Notes: generated by a model from the letters alone, not told the origin. A stretch of 64,000 bases of DNA from Catenovulum adriaticum (GCF_026725475.1 NZ_CP109967.1:496001-560000); one strand, 5' to 3'. Shown: positions 51,547 to 61,634, counted from the stretch's first letter. A program made the numbers and translations.

Positions 51547-52887
51547 CTACAAGCTTCCACTCTTTTTAACCGATAAATAAGTATTAACGACTCGGGCACT
51601 TAACGCGCCTGTATCTACCTGAAAACAAATGACACCTTGATGCTGTAACAAGCTAAGTTGTTTCTTTATATTTTGTTCAAGTAAACTGGCTGCACTGTAT
51701 GACAAGGCTTGTTCAAAACTTTCAACCGGCTCAGCTGCTATGGTTTGATAAACTGGCTCGGTAATACTAATAACGGCCACTAAATGTTTTTGCTGGAGCA
51801 ATTTACAAGCTTCTAGTAAATCGGAAAAATCTTCGTCTCGCAAGCAAGTCACTAACAACACTAACGAACGTTTATGCTGCTTTTGCATCAGGGTTTGCGC
51901 CGCAGCTAAATAATCACTAGCGCTGGTATCTGGGTATAAATCAAAAAAATGATTAAGCACTTGGCTTACATTTTTGCCGCCTTTTATATTTGATAACCAG
52001 CGGGTTTGCTCGCCAAAACTCATAAAACTGAGCTGGTCGCCTGTTTTAAGCGCAGTATAACTTAATAAAATTAATGCGTTTAAGGCATGGTCAAAATAAC
52101 TGAGATCATCGTCTTGCACACACATGCGTTTACCAGAGTCGAGTAACACGGTCACATTTTGATTTTTTTCTTCTTGGTATTCACGTGAAATAGGTTTATT
52201 AAAACGCCCCGTTGCGGCCCAATCAATTTGACGAATACTATCGCCTTCGCGGTAGTCTCTTAATTGATTAAAATCCATTCCTGTGCCGCGTTTATTTAGC
52301 TTTTTAAGCCCTGCGTCTGCTAAATTTAAACTGGCGTTCAATCCTGCTGTCTCTGATATAGCCGAAAAGTCCGGAAATACGTTAACCTGTGAGGTTAATT
52401 TATATTGCCAAGTAACCTGCCACAAGCCTAATTTGGAGCCAAAACGCAGATAACAATGCTTTATTTTAAACGCACCTCGTCGGCTTGCTTTAATCTTATA
52501 AAGCTGAGTTTTTTGCTCGCCAGCGGCTAATTTAACATTTAATATGGGGCTGAGTTGACGCCAATCTGCTGGCGTATCATCAATCAATTTAAGTTGAATT
52601 GGGCGATCTGCTAGATTTTTGACTAATATTTTTATTGTCTGCTCAACATTCAGTGAAATACTTTTTTCGTGTTCACGCTCAATTTCAATTTTTTCAGGCC
52701 GCTGTCGGGTCAACAAAAAATCAAATAATAACCATAATAAAAAAGCCAAGATCAACGCATAAAACACCGTTAATTCAAGCTCTGGCGCCATATATTGACG
52801 ATACAAAGGCAAGCCAACTGCCGCAACAATTAACCCTAATAAAATATAAAAGGATGCCAGTGCTGGCCTTAAACTTACCAGCTTCAT
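51547..52887 (-). CDS. DUF58 family membrane protein
   Basis: 446 residues. Two N-terminal membrane helices (FYILLGLIVAAVGLPLY, FYALILAFLLWLLFDFLL), a beta-rich middle, then the DUF58 signature (KLNKRGTGMDFNQLRDYREGDSIRQIDWAATGR) and a von-Willebrand-A-like C-terminal half (VTVLLDSGKRM). DUF58 proteins accompany MoxR ATPases and are thought to form a MIDAS-containing partner in protein complex assembly. Its start overlaps the end of the MoxR gene by 4 bp (ATGA). Last gene of a six-gene operon. Confidence 0.9.
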   Translation of the reverse strand: MKLVSLRPALASFYILLGLIVAAVGLPLYRQYMAPELELTVFYALILAFLLWLLFDFLLTRQRPEKIEIEREHEKSISLNVEQTIKILVKNLADRPIQLKLIDDTPADWRQLSPILNVKLAAGEQKTQLYKIKASRRGAFKIKHCYLRFGSKLGLWQVTWQYKLTSQVNVFPDFSAISETAGLNASLNLADAGLKKLNKRGTGMDFNQLRDYREGDSIRQIDWAATGRFNKPISREYQEEKNQNVTVLLDSGKRMCVQDDDLSYFDHALNALILLSYTALKTGDQLSFMSFGEQTRWLSNIKGGKNVSQVLNHFFDLYPDTSASDYLAAAQTLMQKQHKRSLVLLVTCLRDEDFSDLLEACKLLQQKHLVAVISITEPVYQTIAAEPVESFEQALSYSAASLLEQNIKKQLSLLQHQGVICFQVDTGALSARVVNTYLSVKKSGSL

Positions 52888-53864
52888 TGGCGAGGCACAT
52901 CAATTTTGCTAATCAGCTCTTCAAGCACTTGTTTTGCACTGATTCCTTCAATTTCACGCTCTGCTGATAATATAATTCGATGATGCAGCACATCGGCTAC
53001 ACTATTTTTTATATCATCCGGTGTTACAAATGCCTGCCCTTGGGCCAAGGCGTTCACCTTGCTGGCTTGAACTAAAGCAATACTGGCACGAATGCCAGCG
53101 CCGTGCTCTATTCCCTGCCACTCGCGAGTCGCGCGCACAATACTCACGGCATACTCCACAATTTTTTCATCAATAATGACTTTAGCCGCCATTTGCTTTA
53201 ATAATTCAATTTGCTCGGCACAAATAACAGGCTCTATTGATTTGGCAAAACAGTTAGCCTCAGCTAATCCGGTATTCATTAAGGTTAACCGAATTTCATC
53301 CGCTTGCTGCGGATAATCAATGATTACTTTCATCATAAAGCGATCTAATTCAGCTTCTGGTAGCGGGTAAGTCCCTTCATTATCAATTGGATTTTGAGTT
53401 GCTAATACCATATAAGGTGATGGCAGCGGATAACTTTGGCCATCGATCGTTATTTGCTGCTCTTGCATCACTTCTAATAACGCAGCTTGAGTTTTAGCCG
53501 GCGCGCGGTTAATTTCATCTGCAAGCAATAAATTTGTAAAAGCAGGGCCTTTTCTTACTTTAAACTGGCCACTTTGCATATCTAATAATGAATGACCGGA
53601 CACATCGGCTGGCATTAAATCAGGCGTAAATTGTATGCGCTGATAATTCACCGAAATAGATTGCGCTAATGCTTTAACTAACAAAGTTTTACCAAGCCCG
53701 GGTACGCCTTCAAGCAACACATGTCCACCGGCTAATAATACGGTAATTACCTGATTAACCACATTGCTTTGGCCAACCAATACCGTTTCTACAGAGCCTC
53801 GTAATTGCGTTATCCAGTCGGCTGCTTGTTGTAGTTCTGTTTCAGTCAATGCGACATCATTCAT
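52884..53864 (-). CDS. MoxR-family AAA+ ATPase
   Basis: 326-residue cytoplasmic ATPase, a chaperone-like enzyme that inserts cofactors into or remodels partner proteins. Walker A is GHVLLEGVPGLGKTLL, Walker B is LLLADEINRAPAKTQAALLEVMQE, sensor 1 is VLATQNPIDNEGTYPLPEAELDRFMMK, and the C-terminal lid follows. It is coupled to the DUF4350 gene before it and to DUF58 after it by 4-bp overlaps, the classic MoxR-DUF58 arrangement. Confidence 0.95.
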   Translation of the reverse strand: MNDVALTETELQQAADWITQLRGSVETVLVGQSNVVNQVITVLLAGGHVLLEGVPGLGKTLLVKALAQSISVNYQRIQFTPDLMPADVSGHSLLDMQSGQFKVRKGPAFTNLLLADEINRAPAKTQAALLEVMQEQQITIDGQSYPLPSPYMVLATQNPIDNEGTYPLPEAELDRFMMKVIIDYPQQADEIRLTLMNTGLAEANCFAKSIEPVICAEQIELLKQMAAKVIIDEKIVEYAVSIVRATREWQGIEHGAGIRASIALVQASKVNALAQGQAFVTPDDIKNSVADVLHHRIILSAEREIEGISAKQVLEELISKIDVPRQ

Positions 53865-55147
53865 ATAAGATTCCTTATCTTTTGCAAAGTGCGAACTTGA
53901 CGTGTAAACCCTCGTTCGTCTTGATTAGTGTGAGCAAAAATCGATTTTTGGATCAGGGTTTTATCCAATTGAGTTAGGTCAACCAGATAATCGATTTGTT
54001 GTGCTTGATTGGCCGTTCGAAATGCAGGCCAACGCTTGCAAATTTTTTCAATCACTTGCTGTTGCAGTGCATTGGTTAACAAAGCCTGTTGCTTGTGTTG
54101 CCAGTAAAACTCAGCCGAGGCTTTAATATGTTGGTGAAAAAAGTGTTGATGTGTTTCGTTGTGCGTATAAGCTGGACCAAATTGCACGGCCTGATACCAA
54201 ACAAATAAAACCAGCAATACTAAAATTAAGACGATTAAGCTTGGCGACCAGTTAGCTAAACTCACTAACCAATGATCCTGTGCAGCGCTGGTAAATAACC
54301 AAATATTTTGCCTATCGTCCACCAGCCAACGATATAAATAGGCATTGTGCGCTGAATTTAATTGGCGGTTATTCCAAATCTCAATTTCGGTTAATAAACT
54401 AACCTTACCTTGTCCTAATTTAATTTGTACAAAAGTATCACCCTGCTCATCGCCAGCGCTGGTGACAACTTGGGCATTTTCAGGGGCACTAATTCGGTAA
54501 CTTTTTTCAAGATAGGCAAAAAATACATTACCGTTTTGGGTTTTAAATTCAGTTGAAAATGGGCCTTCAAATTCAAGTTTTTCCGGCGCTTTTTCAGCCT
54601 CTTCGGCTTCATCCTCTGGCTCTATGGCTGCTTTCTCATTTTCCTCTTGGCTGTCAGCTTGCTCAGAAGGTGATGAATCAGAGGTTAAGTCATCTGATTC
54701 AGTCGGCTCAATTGTTTTGGGTGGGATTGCGGTAATATTAAGCGTGTTCCAAAGTGGATGATGGATGTCTCTCGGTTGTTTGTAAAAAGCAGTGTCCATT
54801 GAAAAAATTAAGTGACCGCCTTGCTCAACCCATGCAACTATTTGCTGACTTTGATTTTGCGTTAAGCGCTTATCACTGCTGGTTAAAATTAAAACCGCAT
54901 CATGCGCAGGCACAATTTTACTTTTTGCATTAGAAAATAATCTTGGATAATCATAAACCACCTTTAACGAACCTTCTGTCGATTCTGATAGTTTTTGCAA
55001 AGCTAAAAATGGCTGCTGCATTAAATTATCAGCAATGCCTATATTCACTTCGGTTTCTTTCCATTGCCAATTGTAATAGCTACAGGTGCTGATCAGTATT
55101 AATAAAATAACCACCACACCTGTGCGAACCAACTGTTTAACCTGCAT
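53861..55147 (-). CDS. DUF4350 membrane protein
   Basis: 428 residues. An N-terminal membrane helix (VVVILLILISTCSYY), a DUF4350-type domain (about 60-130, HDAVLILTSSDKRLTQNQSQQIVAWVEQGGHLIF), a highly acidic low-complexity insert (about 145-195, rich in Glu, Ala and Ser), a second helix (WSPSLIVLILVLLVLFVWYQAV) and a cytoplasmic helical tail. Function unknown; it is part of the MoxR operon, overlapping the moxR start by 4 bp and lying 1 bp after the DUF4129 gene. Confidence 0.8.
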   Translation of the reverse strand: MQVKQLVRTGVVVILLILISTCSYYNWQWKETEVNIGIADNLMQQPFLALQKLSESTEGSLKVVYDYPRLFSNAKSKIVPAHDAVLILTSSDKRLTQNQSQQIVAWVEQGGHLIFSMDTAFYKQPRDIHHPLWNTLNITAIPPKTIEPTESDDLTSDSSPSEQADSQEENEKAAIEPEDEAEEAEKAPEKLEFEGPFSTEFKTQNGNVFFAYLEKSYRISAPENAQVVTSAGDEQGDTFVQIKLGQGKVSLLTEIEIWNNRQLNSAHNAYLYRWLVDDRQNIWLFTSAAQDHWLVSLANWSPSLIVLILVLLVLFVWYQAVQFGPAYTHNETHQHFFHQHIKASAEFYWQHKQQALLTNALQQQVIEKICKRWPAFRTANQAQQIDYLVDLTQLDKTLIQKSIFAHTNQDERGFTRQVRTLQKIRNLI

Positions 55148-55148
55148 T

Positions 55149-56696
55149 TTAATGCACTCCTGAATTCGGCGTATCAGTCAAAAATGCAGCTTGGTTTTGT
55201 TGATAAAGCTCAATTAGCTGATCTTTTTCAATTGATTGGTGCGCCCAGGCTAGTGCTATCCAGCGATTAAAAAGTAGGTGTAAATAATGATATAAATCAG
55301 CATTCACTTTTGGTTTAATTTCAGCTAAACACTCGCCTTCTGTCATCGACTGACTCAGTTTAACTGGGTACTGATTACGCACTTTTAATAAACTAGAATG
55401 CATAAGCAGTGACAGCGCCAGCCGAAAATCACCGTTTGCCAAAGCTTGCTCAAACCGACGTTTTAAATTATCCGAATTTGATAAATCCCCTTGTGATTGA
55501 TCAACTTTGATAAAATCGGGCATTGGCTGCTCAAATGTGGGCACTTTTATATTCCGCCAAAAAAATAATTGTGTTCTAAAATAAAAAATAACCAATCCAA
55601 TTAACGTAATAAACATGCACCACATGCCTATTTCTAAATATAAACTTAAGTTTTTCAGTAACGTTTCTAACCATTTGTAACCATCGTCTGAGTCAACCGA
55701 GTAATCTAAATTTGGTCCCACCCACTCTAAATGTCGCTGAGTTTTAATGCTTTCAAACGGAGGTTGTTTATAAACAGCCTTAACCTGCTTTTGGTAAGCG
55801 TCTAAATTAGCAGGCAAGGTTTTAACGGGTTGGCTCTCGTCGCTTTCTTTTTTATCGCTAGGGGGATTTTCAACCTCAGTCGCCATTATTGAGTTTGCAT
55901 AAACAGGCTTAACAACACTCATTGGCAATGCTAAACAAACACTTATGACTAATAAGCCGCTGATAATAGGCTTGGTTAAACGTTCCGCTATTTTTTTAAA
56001 CTCTAGTTCTAAATCCCAGGCTTCTAGCTCAACACGTCGATTTAAATAAAGCGAAAAGCCCGCGGTTAAATAAAAAGGGGTTATTAGGGTAAAACTAATA
56101 TAAAGTAAAAGTGCCGTGGTATATTGCCAATACTGCGAATAAACCAACTGATAAATGGTAAATTCCGCAACGCCTTCTGGGGTCATTAAGCCAAAAAAAG
56201 CAAATAAGCCCATTAAAATAATCCATTCCCACAAAAAACAAATATAACCCCACCAAGCAGACTGATCGTTTATCGAGCGGTGCAATATAGATAAACGTTT
56301 TTTTAATGCCGCGCCTTTTAATTGCTCTAACTGGATAGCCGCCAAATTAAAACTACGAGTGGGGACTATGCGTCGCCAAGTCATACTTGAAAACCAAGCG
56401 TTTTTTATTTGTGCAGGAAAAGCTCGTAAGCAGCTTTGAATACTGGGCGGTGCAGAAAAAACAGCTCGGCTAACAAAAAACAATAAAGCACGCTCAAACA
56501 AAGGTTTAAAAAACCATACCGCGACAATAGCGAGTAAAGGCGAAAACCAAGCTATCGCTAAAAATAATGGCAAACTTAAGCTCAGCCAAATACACAATAA
56601 AGGGCGATACCAAAACAGAGTCATCCGGCAGCCTAAATCTATGGCTTGCCAAGCATTTCGGGGGCGTAAATGCACAATTAATTTATCAAGCTGCAT
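55149..56696 (-). CDS. DUF4129-type membrane protein
   Basis: 515-residue multi-pass protein: N-terminal half with about five hydrophobic segments, a periplasmic linker rich in charged residues (about 275-335), a helix (LYLEIGMWCMFITLIGLVIFYF), then a cytoplasmic DUF4129-like C-terminal domain (LKRRFEQALANGDFRLALSLLMHSSL; FNRWIALAWAHQ). Function unknown; DUF4129 proteins recur next to MoxR/DUF58. Its start overlaps the SpoIIM-like gene by 11 bp, indicating tight co-translation. Confidence 0.75.
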   Translation of the reverse strand: MQLDKLIVHLRPRNAWQAIDLGCRMTLFWYRPLLCIWLSLSLPLFLAIAWFSPLLAIVAVWFFKPLFERALLFFVSRAVFSAPPSIQSCLRAFPAQIKNAWFSSMTWRRIVPTRSFNLAAIQLEQLKGAALKKRLSILHRSINDQSAWWGYICFLWEWIILMGLFAFFGLMTPEGVAEFTIYQLVYSQYWQYTTALLLYISFTLITPFYLTAGFSLYLNRRVELEAWDLELEFKKIAERLTKPIISGLLVISVCLALPMSVVKPVYANSIMATEVENPPSDKKESDESQPVKTLPANLDAYQKQVKAVYKQPPFESIKTQRHLEWVGPNLDYSVDSDDGYKWLETLLKNLSLYLEIGMWCMFITLIGLVIFYFRTQLFFWRNIKVPTFEQPMPDFIKVDQSQGDLSNSDNLKRRFEQALANGDFRLALSLLMHSSLLKVRNQYPVKLSQSMTEGECLAEIKPKVNADLYHYLHLLFNRWIALAWAHQSIEKDQLIELYQQNQAAFLTDTPNSGVH

Positions 56697-57636
56697 GTTT
56701 AGCCCCTCGCATTAAATAATAACCAACCCATAACCAACAGATACCGCCAACTGCGTATTTAACTGAGTTAGGTATCCACTGGCTAGACGACCAAAAAGCT
56801 TCAATAAAGGCAGCAATAATTAAAAACACAAACGCGCCAAATAGCACCGGAAAAGCACGTAAAGAAGCTTGTTTAACGGCAAGGCTACGAGATAAACGCT
56901 GAGGGTTTAATAACGAATATCCAATATGAGTGCCCGCAGCTGCTGACAAAACAATCGCGGTTAATTCGAATGAACCATGGGTAATCACAAACGAAAAAAA
57001 GGTCGACTGATAGCCTATATTAATAATGTGACCGCTAATTGCGCCAAAAAAGAAACCATTAAAAATTAAAAAAAACAAAGCGCCAACCCCAAGTAATAAG
57101 CCTCCTACAAAGGTTTGAAACGCAATTTTAATATTGTTAAAAATATAGTAGCCAAACATAGCAAAATCACCGCTGGATTCACGCTCATTTAGTTGGTGCT
57201 CAGCTTGAGGGTTGTACATGCTTTCAAGGTTAGAGACCTGTGCATTATCAACAAATTGATAAATCAACTCAGGTTTGTACAAAGTTAAAACATAAGCCAA
57301 TAAAGCCAATCCGTAAAACAAAATATGGTTAACAATAACCGCCCGTTTTAACACATGTACCGAGCTTGGAAAGCCGACCCGCATAAATCTAAGTAATTGA
57401 TAAAAAACCTTATCTTTAGGCTTATACATTTGTGCCTGAGCCGCCATCACTAATTGATTTAACCGCGTGACAACCGTAGGGCTATACGAGCGACTTTTCG
57501 CAATTGCTAAATCATGAGTAACGGCTCGTAATAATGCGGGTAAATCAACAAAATCAGTTTGTTTTTCTTGTTTGATAAATTGCTCTAAAGTTAACCAATC
57601 TGACTCACGGTTTTTCACAAATTGAGTTTGTTTCAT
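56686..57636 (-). CDS. SpoIIM-like (DUF95) membrane protein
   Basis: 316-residue inner-membrane protein of the stage II sporulation M-like family, widespread in non-sporulating bacteria. A hydrophilic N-terminal helical region (WLTLEQFIKQ; ALLRAVTHDLAIAKSRS) is followed by four to five membrane helices with the family segments YYIFNNIKIAFQTFVGGLLLGVG and GHIINIGYQSTFFSFVITHGSFELTAIVLSAAAG. Function unknown. It overlaps the RDD gene by one base (TAATG). Confidence 0.88.
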   Translation of the reverse strand: MKQTQFVKNRESDWLTLEQFIKQEKQTDFVDLPALLRAVTHDLAIAKSRSYSPTVVTRLNQLVMAAQAQMYKPKDKVFYQLLRFMRVGFPSSVHVLKRAVIVNHILFYGLALLAYVLTLYKPELIYQFVDNAQVSNLESMYNPQAEHQLNERESSGDFAMFGYYIFNNIKIAFQTFVGGLLLGVGALFFLIFNGFFFGAISGHIINIGYQSTFFSFVITHGSFELTAIVLSAAAGTHIGYSLLNPQRLSRSLAVKQASLRAFPVLFGAFVFLIIAAFIEAFWSSSQWIPNSVKYAVGGICWLWVGYYLMRGAKHAA

Positions 57637-58319
57637 TATTTACCTACATATCGATTAGCCAACGCTTTTAAGCAATCTTTTGCATCTCGCTCAGTATTTA
57701 ACGCAGGTTTTAAAATATCAGCTAGCTCTGACGCACGCGACGCTGACAATTTTTCACTACGCTCTGCAAAATGAATGACCGCCACTTGCTCTTGCGTGGT
57801 TAATAAAAATGGCGGTTGGTATTGGGATTCAGTAGTAGATAAATTAAAGGTGTCGGTATGGGGTTCATACACCACCATAGTGTCTGCTACCCAATCACCA
57901 ATTCGTTGAAAGCGTCGGGTAAACAACATACTCAGCGCACCAGACAAATAGCCAAATGGTAAAAAGTCTATTGCTCTAAATAAATTACGTGTCATAGCGC
58001 CCGGTAAAGTTAAGGGCAAACCATTGCTATATACGACCTTTAAACCAAATATTTTTTTACCCGGCGTTGAGCCCGTATAGTGCTCAAATAAAATGGGATA
58101 GAACCACTCAAGTAAAAAAATAACAATGAGCATAAGGCCAGTACCAAACTCACCTAAAAAAGCACCGATAATGGCAATAAGAATAAAGGCCGCAAACCTG
58201 AGCAATAAATCAAAGCTAAAAGCGAGCGTGCGAACGGCAATGCCCGCAGGCTGCAATTCAATATAAATGCCCTCTGCCGTTTCAACCTGCACTTGTTCGT
58301 TAATATTAACAGAGGCCAT
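57636..58319 (-). CDS. RDD-family membrane protein
   Basis: 227 residues; the RDD domain spans about 20-155 with the Arg in GIAVRTLAFSFDLLLRF, three hydrophobic segments, and the final Asp region in RRFQRIGDWVADTMVVYEP. A soluble tail of about 70 residues follows. Some RDD proteins act as Na+(Li+,K+)/H+ antiporters, but most are uncharacterised. First gene of the six-gene MoxR operon, preceded by AAAGGT and a 180-bp promoter region. Confidence 0.9.
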   Translation of the reverse strand: MASVNINEQVQVETAEGIYIELQPAGIAVRTLAFSFDLLLRFAAFILIAIIGAFLGEFGTGLMLIVIFLLEWFYPILFEHYTGSTPGKKIFGLKVVYSNGLPLTLPGAMTRNLFRAIDFLPFGYLSGALSMLFTRRFQRIGDWVADTMVVYEPHTDTFNLSTTESQYQPPFLLTTQEQVAVIHFAERSEKLSASRASELADILKPALNTERDAKDCLKALANRYVGK

Positions 58320-58501
58320 TACCCTAACCTTTTATATAAAAAGCATGGTATGGATAAAATAAGAATTGCACGAATTGAATTTTCCATTTGATTAGTAAAA
58401 GTCCTTTTTATTTTTTAATTGTTATTATGCCACAATTATTTAACACTTAAATATAAAATATTTATTAGACATCAATTATTAAACCCAAGCCAAAGCGCAC
58501 A

Positions 58502-59200
58502 TCACCAAGGAATTAAAGTGCCGTCAGCTTCAATAAATAAACCCGAGTGTTTAAGTGACAATTGGGCAATGGTGTGTGTCATCTGCAAAGTGGCTTGCTC
58601 AATGGTTGTGGTTGCGGCTGAGCCTCCCATATCGGTTTGAACCCACCCCGGGTTTAATAAAGAAACGATTATATTTTTATCAGCTACTTTCGCAGAAAGC
58701 CTTCGAGACAAAATATTTAACGCACCTTTACTGGCGGCATAAGCATCTAATCCTTTTTCCGTGCCAATATTCCACTGTGCAGATCCAACACCCGAGGAGA
58801 TTTGAACCAATTTACTATTGGCGTTCATATAGGGTAAAACAGCTTGAGCCATTAGCATAGGCGCAATGCTATTCACCATAAAATGCTGAATAAAGTTTTC
58901 AGTTTTCCAGTTGCCCAATGATTGTTCAACTGAAATACCTGCATTATTAATTACAATATCTAACGCTATATTTAGCGGAGCCAACTGCTCAGCAAAGTGG
59001 TTTATCGATAGCTCATCGGTTAAATCGACAAAATAGACGGTTAATTTATCTTGATATAATTGCTGTAAATTTTGTAACGCGTCTCCAATTGGTTGGCGTC
59101 TTGAAGTTGCAATTACATTATTGCCTTGTTGTAGATAGTGCTCAACAAAAGCAAGCCCCAATCCTCTGTCTGCACCCGTTACTAAAATACTGTTTTTCAT
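58502..59200 (-). CDS. SDR-family oxidoreductase
   Basis: 233-residue short-chain dehydrogenase with cofactor motif VTGADRGLGLAF, NNAG (VINNAGISVEQS) and the catalytic Tyr-Lys motif YAASKGALN. The ATG at 59200 is preferred: GAGGTGG precedes it, and the upstream ATG at 59212 has no ribosome-binding site. Similar proteins are annotated as sniffer/CsgA-like carbonyl reductases; the substrate is unknown. It is monocistronic, divergent from the second GH50 gene with about 110 bp between, so it could share regulation with agar genes. Confidence 0.88.
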   Translation of the reverse strand: MKNSILVTGADRGLGLAFVEHYLQQGNNVIATSRRQPIGDALQNLQQLYQDKLTVYFVDLTDELSINHFAEQLAPLNIALDIVINNAGISVEQSLGNWKTENFIQHFMVNSIAPMLMAQAVLPYMNANSKLVQISSGVGSAQWNIGTEKGLDAYAASKGALNILSRRLSAKVADKNIIVSLLNPGWVQTDMGGSAATTTIEQATLQMTHTIAQLSLKHSGLFIEADGTLIPW

Positions 59201-59309
59201 ACCACCTCGCATTTATTTACATCACTTAACCAAAATAGTTAACAATTAACTGTGTCAGTTGAGTTTACCGATAACAATACTAATCACAACAATAAATTAA
59301 GGGGATATT

Positions 59310-61592
59310 ATGAACTTAAGTTCAGTTAAGAAAGTTGCATTGTTCATGAGTGTTTTAATGAACACGGCCTGTAGTCAATATAATGCACCAGAATCTGTTT
59401 TGATGAATTTTGAAAGCAAAACAGATCGCAATTTAGTTAAATTGGAAAACGCAAACTCAAAATTAGTTAAAGATGAAACAGGGCAATCCTTACAAATTAA
59501 CTTTGAATCACAAAATAATCATGATGCGGCAATAAGCATTCAGCCAAACGAACCTTGGGATTTTAGTTCATATAAAAACGTAGCGTTAACCATTGATATT
59601 GCCAACCCGAATACTTCTTCCACTCACTTATATATTTATACACATGACACCAGCGGCGCGTCTCAGCTACGTAGCACAGTGGTACCCGCAAACAGCCAAG
59701 ATACTTATTTAATTGAACTAAAAGTCCCGTCTTTAGATATCAATACAGGCATTCGCAATAACCCAATGAGCTGGCAACATGATTTTGTACAAACGATTTG
59801 GCGCGGCGGTGTAAAACAGCCCGATGTATCCGCTATCGAAAAAGTACGAATCTTAATATCCGGTGTATTAGAAGACAAACAATTGCAAATTGATAATCTA
59901 AAAGTCATAGAACCCTCCGGCTTTGACGAACAGTACTTAACTGGCATCGTCGATAAATTCGGTCAAAACGCAAAACAAGATTTTGAACGCAAGGTCGACA
60001 CCTTAGAAGAACTCAAAAGTGTTTCCGAAAAAGAGCAAAACCAACTACAAAATCAACCTATCGCTGGGCGCTCAAAATTTAACGGTTGGGCAAATGGCCC
60101 TAAACTAGAGGCCACTGGTTATTTTAGAACGGAAAAATATCAGGGAAAATGGACATTAGTCGATCCACAAGGTTATTTATTTTTCTCAAATGGCATTGCC
60201 AATATTCGCATGGCCAATACATCAACCATTACCGGTTATGATTTTGATACCAGTTTAATCAAACAACGCGATCCCACCGACTATACGCCTGAAGATTCAA
60301 TTGGCTTAAATCGTGCGCCTAACAAAGCTATCCCAACTCGATATATCAGTTCCCCCCTGCGCGCCAATATGTTTAACTGGTTGCCCAGTTACGATAGTGA
60401 AGAAGCGGCAAGCTACGGTTACCGCAGAAGCGTACATAGCGGCGTACTCGAACACGGCGAAACCTATAGTTTCTACCGCGCTAATTTAGCCAGAAAATAC
60501 GCTACGAATAAGCAGTCAGAACTTATGGAACACTGGCGTGATACCACAATAAAACGCATGCACACTTGGGGCTTTACCTCATTTGGTAACTGGGTAGACC
60601 CAAGCTATTACCAACTGGATCGACTACCTTATTTTGCCAATGGTTGGATTATTGGCGATTTTAAAACCGTGAGCTCGGGTAACGATTATTGGGGCGCCAT
60701 GCCAGATGTATTCGATCCGGTGTTTGCTCAAAGAGCAGAAGTCACCGTTAAACAAATTGCTCAAGAAGTACAAAACAATCCATGGTGCGTCGGTGTCTTT
60801 ATTGATAACGAAAAAAGCTGGGGATCTGAATGGGGCCCAGAGGCGCAATACGGTATCGTGATAAATGCATTTACTAAACAAGCCAGTGAAAGCCCGGTTA
60901 AACAAGCATTCGTTGAAAAACTAAAACAACGACATGCTGACATTTCCGCATTAAATAATGCTTGGAATAGCCAATTTAAAAATTGGCAAGCGCTAGAAGC
61001 GCCCTACAAAGTAACTAAAATCACTAAAACCATGCAACAAGATTTTGCAACTTTGTTGTACGACTACGGCGAAAAATATTTTAGTATCGTCGCCAATTTA
61101 TTAGACCAACACATGCCAAATCATATGTATATGGGGCCAAGATTTGCACATTGGGCGATGACACCAGAAGTCAGAAAAGCCGCCGCCAAATATGTCGATG
61201 TGATGAGTTATAACTACTACCGTGAAGGTATAGATCAACCTTATTGGGACATTTTAGAATCATTAGACATGCCGAGTATTATTGGTGAATTCCACAACGG
61301 CGCTATGGATTCTGGTTTATTTAACCCCGGCTTAATTCATGCAGAAGACCAAGCTGATCGCGGTAAAAAATATCAAGAGTACATGTATAGCGTTATCGAC
61401 AACCCTTATTTTGTTGGTGCACACTGGTTTCAATACATCGATTCACCATTAACAGGTCGAGCTTACGATGGTGAAAATTATAACGTTGGCTTTGTCAATG
61501 TAGCGGATATCCCCTACCAGCCATTGGTAGATGCAGCCAAAGAAGTAAATAAAAATATTTATACCAGACGTTTTAAAACTCAAAAACAATAA
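59310..61592 (+). CDS. GH50 beta-agarase, lipoprotein (copy 2)
   Basis: 760-residue paralogue of the agarase at 46-48 kb, with the same architecture: lipoprotein signal (lipobox NTAC then Ser), CBM-like sandwich (about 35-200) and GH50 barrel (about 265-755). The catalytic residues are E501 in VFIDNEKSWG and E660 in IIGEFHNGA. Core segments (YFANGWIIGDFKTVSSG, YVDVMSYNYY, HWFQYIDSPLTGRAYDGENYN) are nearly identical to copy 1, while the N-terminal 250 residues and surface loops differ, suggesting an old duplication with altered product range. The ATG at 59310 follows AAGGGG. Confidence 0.95.
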   Translation: MNLSSVKKVALFMSVLMNTACSQYNAPESVLMNFESKTDRNLVKLENANSKLVKDETGQSLQINFESQNNHDAAISIQPNEPWDFSSYKNVALTIDIANPNTSSTHLYIYTHDTSGASQLRSTVVPANSQDTYLIELKVPSLDINTGIRNNPMSWQHDFVQTIWRGGVKQPDVSAIEKVRILISGVLEDKQLQIDNLKVIEPSGFDEQYLTGIVDKFGQNAKQDFERKVDTLEELKSVSEKEQNQLQNQPIAGRSKFNGWANGPKLEATGYFRTEKYQGKWTLVDPQGYLFFSNGIANIRMANTSTITGYDFDTSLIKQRDPTDYTPEDSIGLNRAPNKAIPTRYISSPLRANMFNWLPSYDSEEAASYGYRRSVHSGVLEHGETYSFYRANLARKYATNKQSELMEHWRDTTIKRMHTWGFTSFGNWVDPSYYQLDRLPYFANGWIIGDFKTVSSGNDYWGAMPDVFDPVFAQRAEVTVKQIAQEVQNNPWCVGVFIDNEKSWGSEWGPEAQYGIVINAFTKQASESPVKQAFVEKLKQRHADISALNNAWNSQFKNWQALEAPYKVTKITKTMQQDFATLLYDYGEKYFSIVANLLDQHMPNHMYMGPRFAHWAMTPEVRKAAAKYVDVMSYNYYREGIDQPYWDILESLDMPSIIGEFHNGAMDSGLFNPGLIHAEDQADRGKKYQEYMYSVIDNPYFVGAHWFQYIDSPLTGRAYDGENYNVGFVNVADIPYQPLVDAAKEVNKNIYTRRFKTQKQ

Positions 61593-61634
61593 ATAGTTGT
61601 TAATGGAAATTTAAGCTGAATCACTTTGGGCTTG

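Noticed and set aside
45785..59250. Shared operator for the two agarase genes (TTTACAATTAAC and GTTAACAATTAAC)
   Set aside because: The similarity is short, AT-only and not seen before other galactan genes, so chance is likely.
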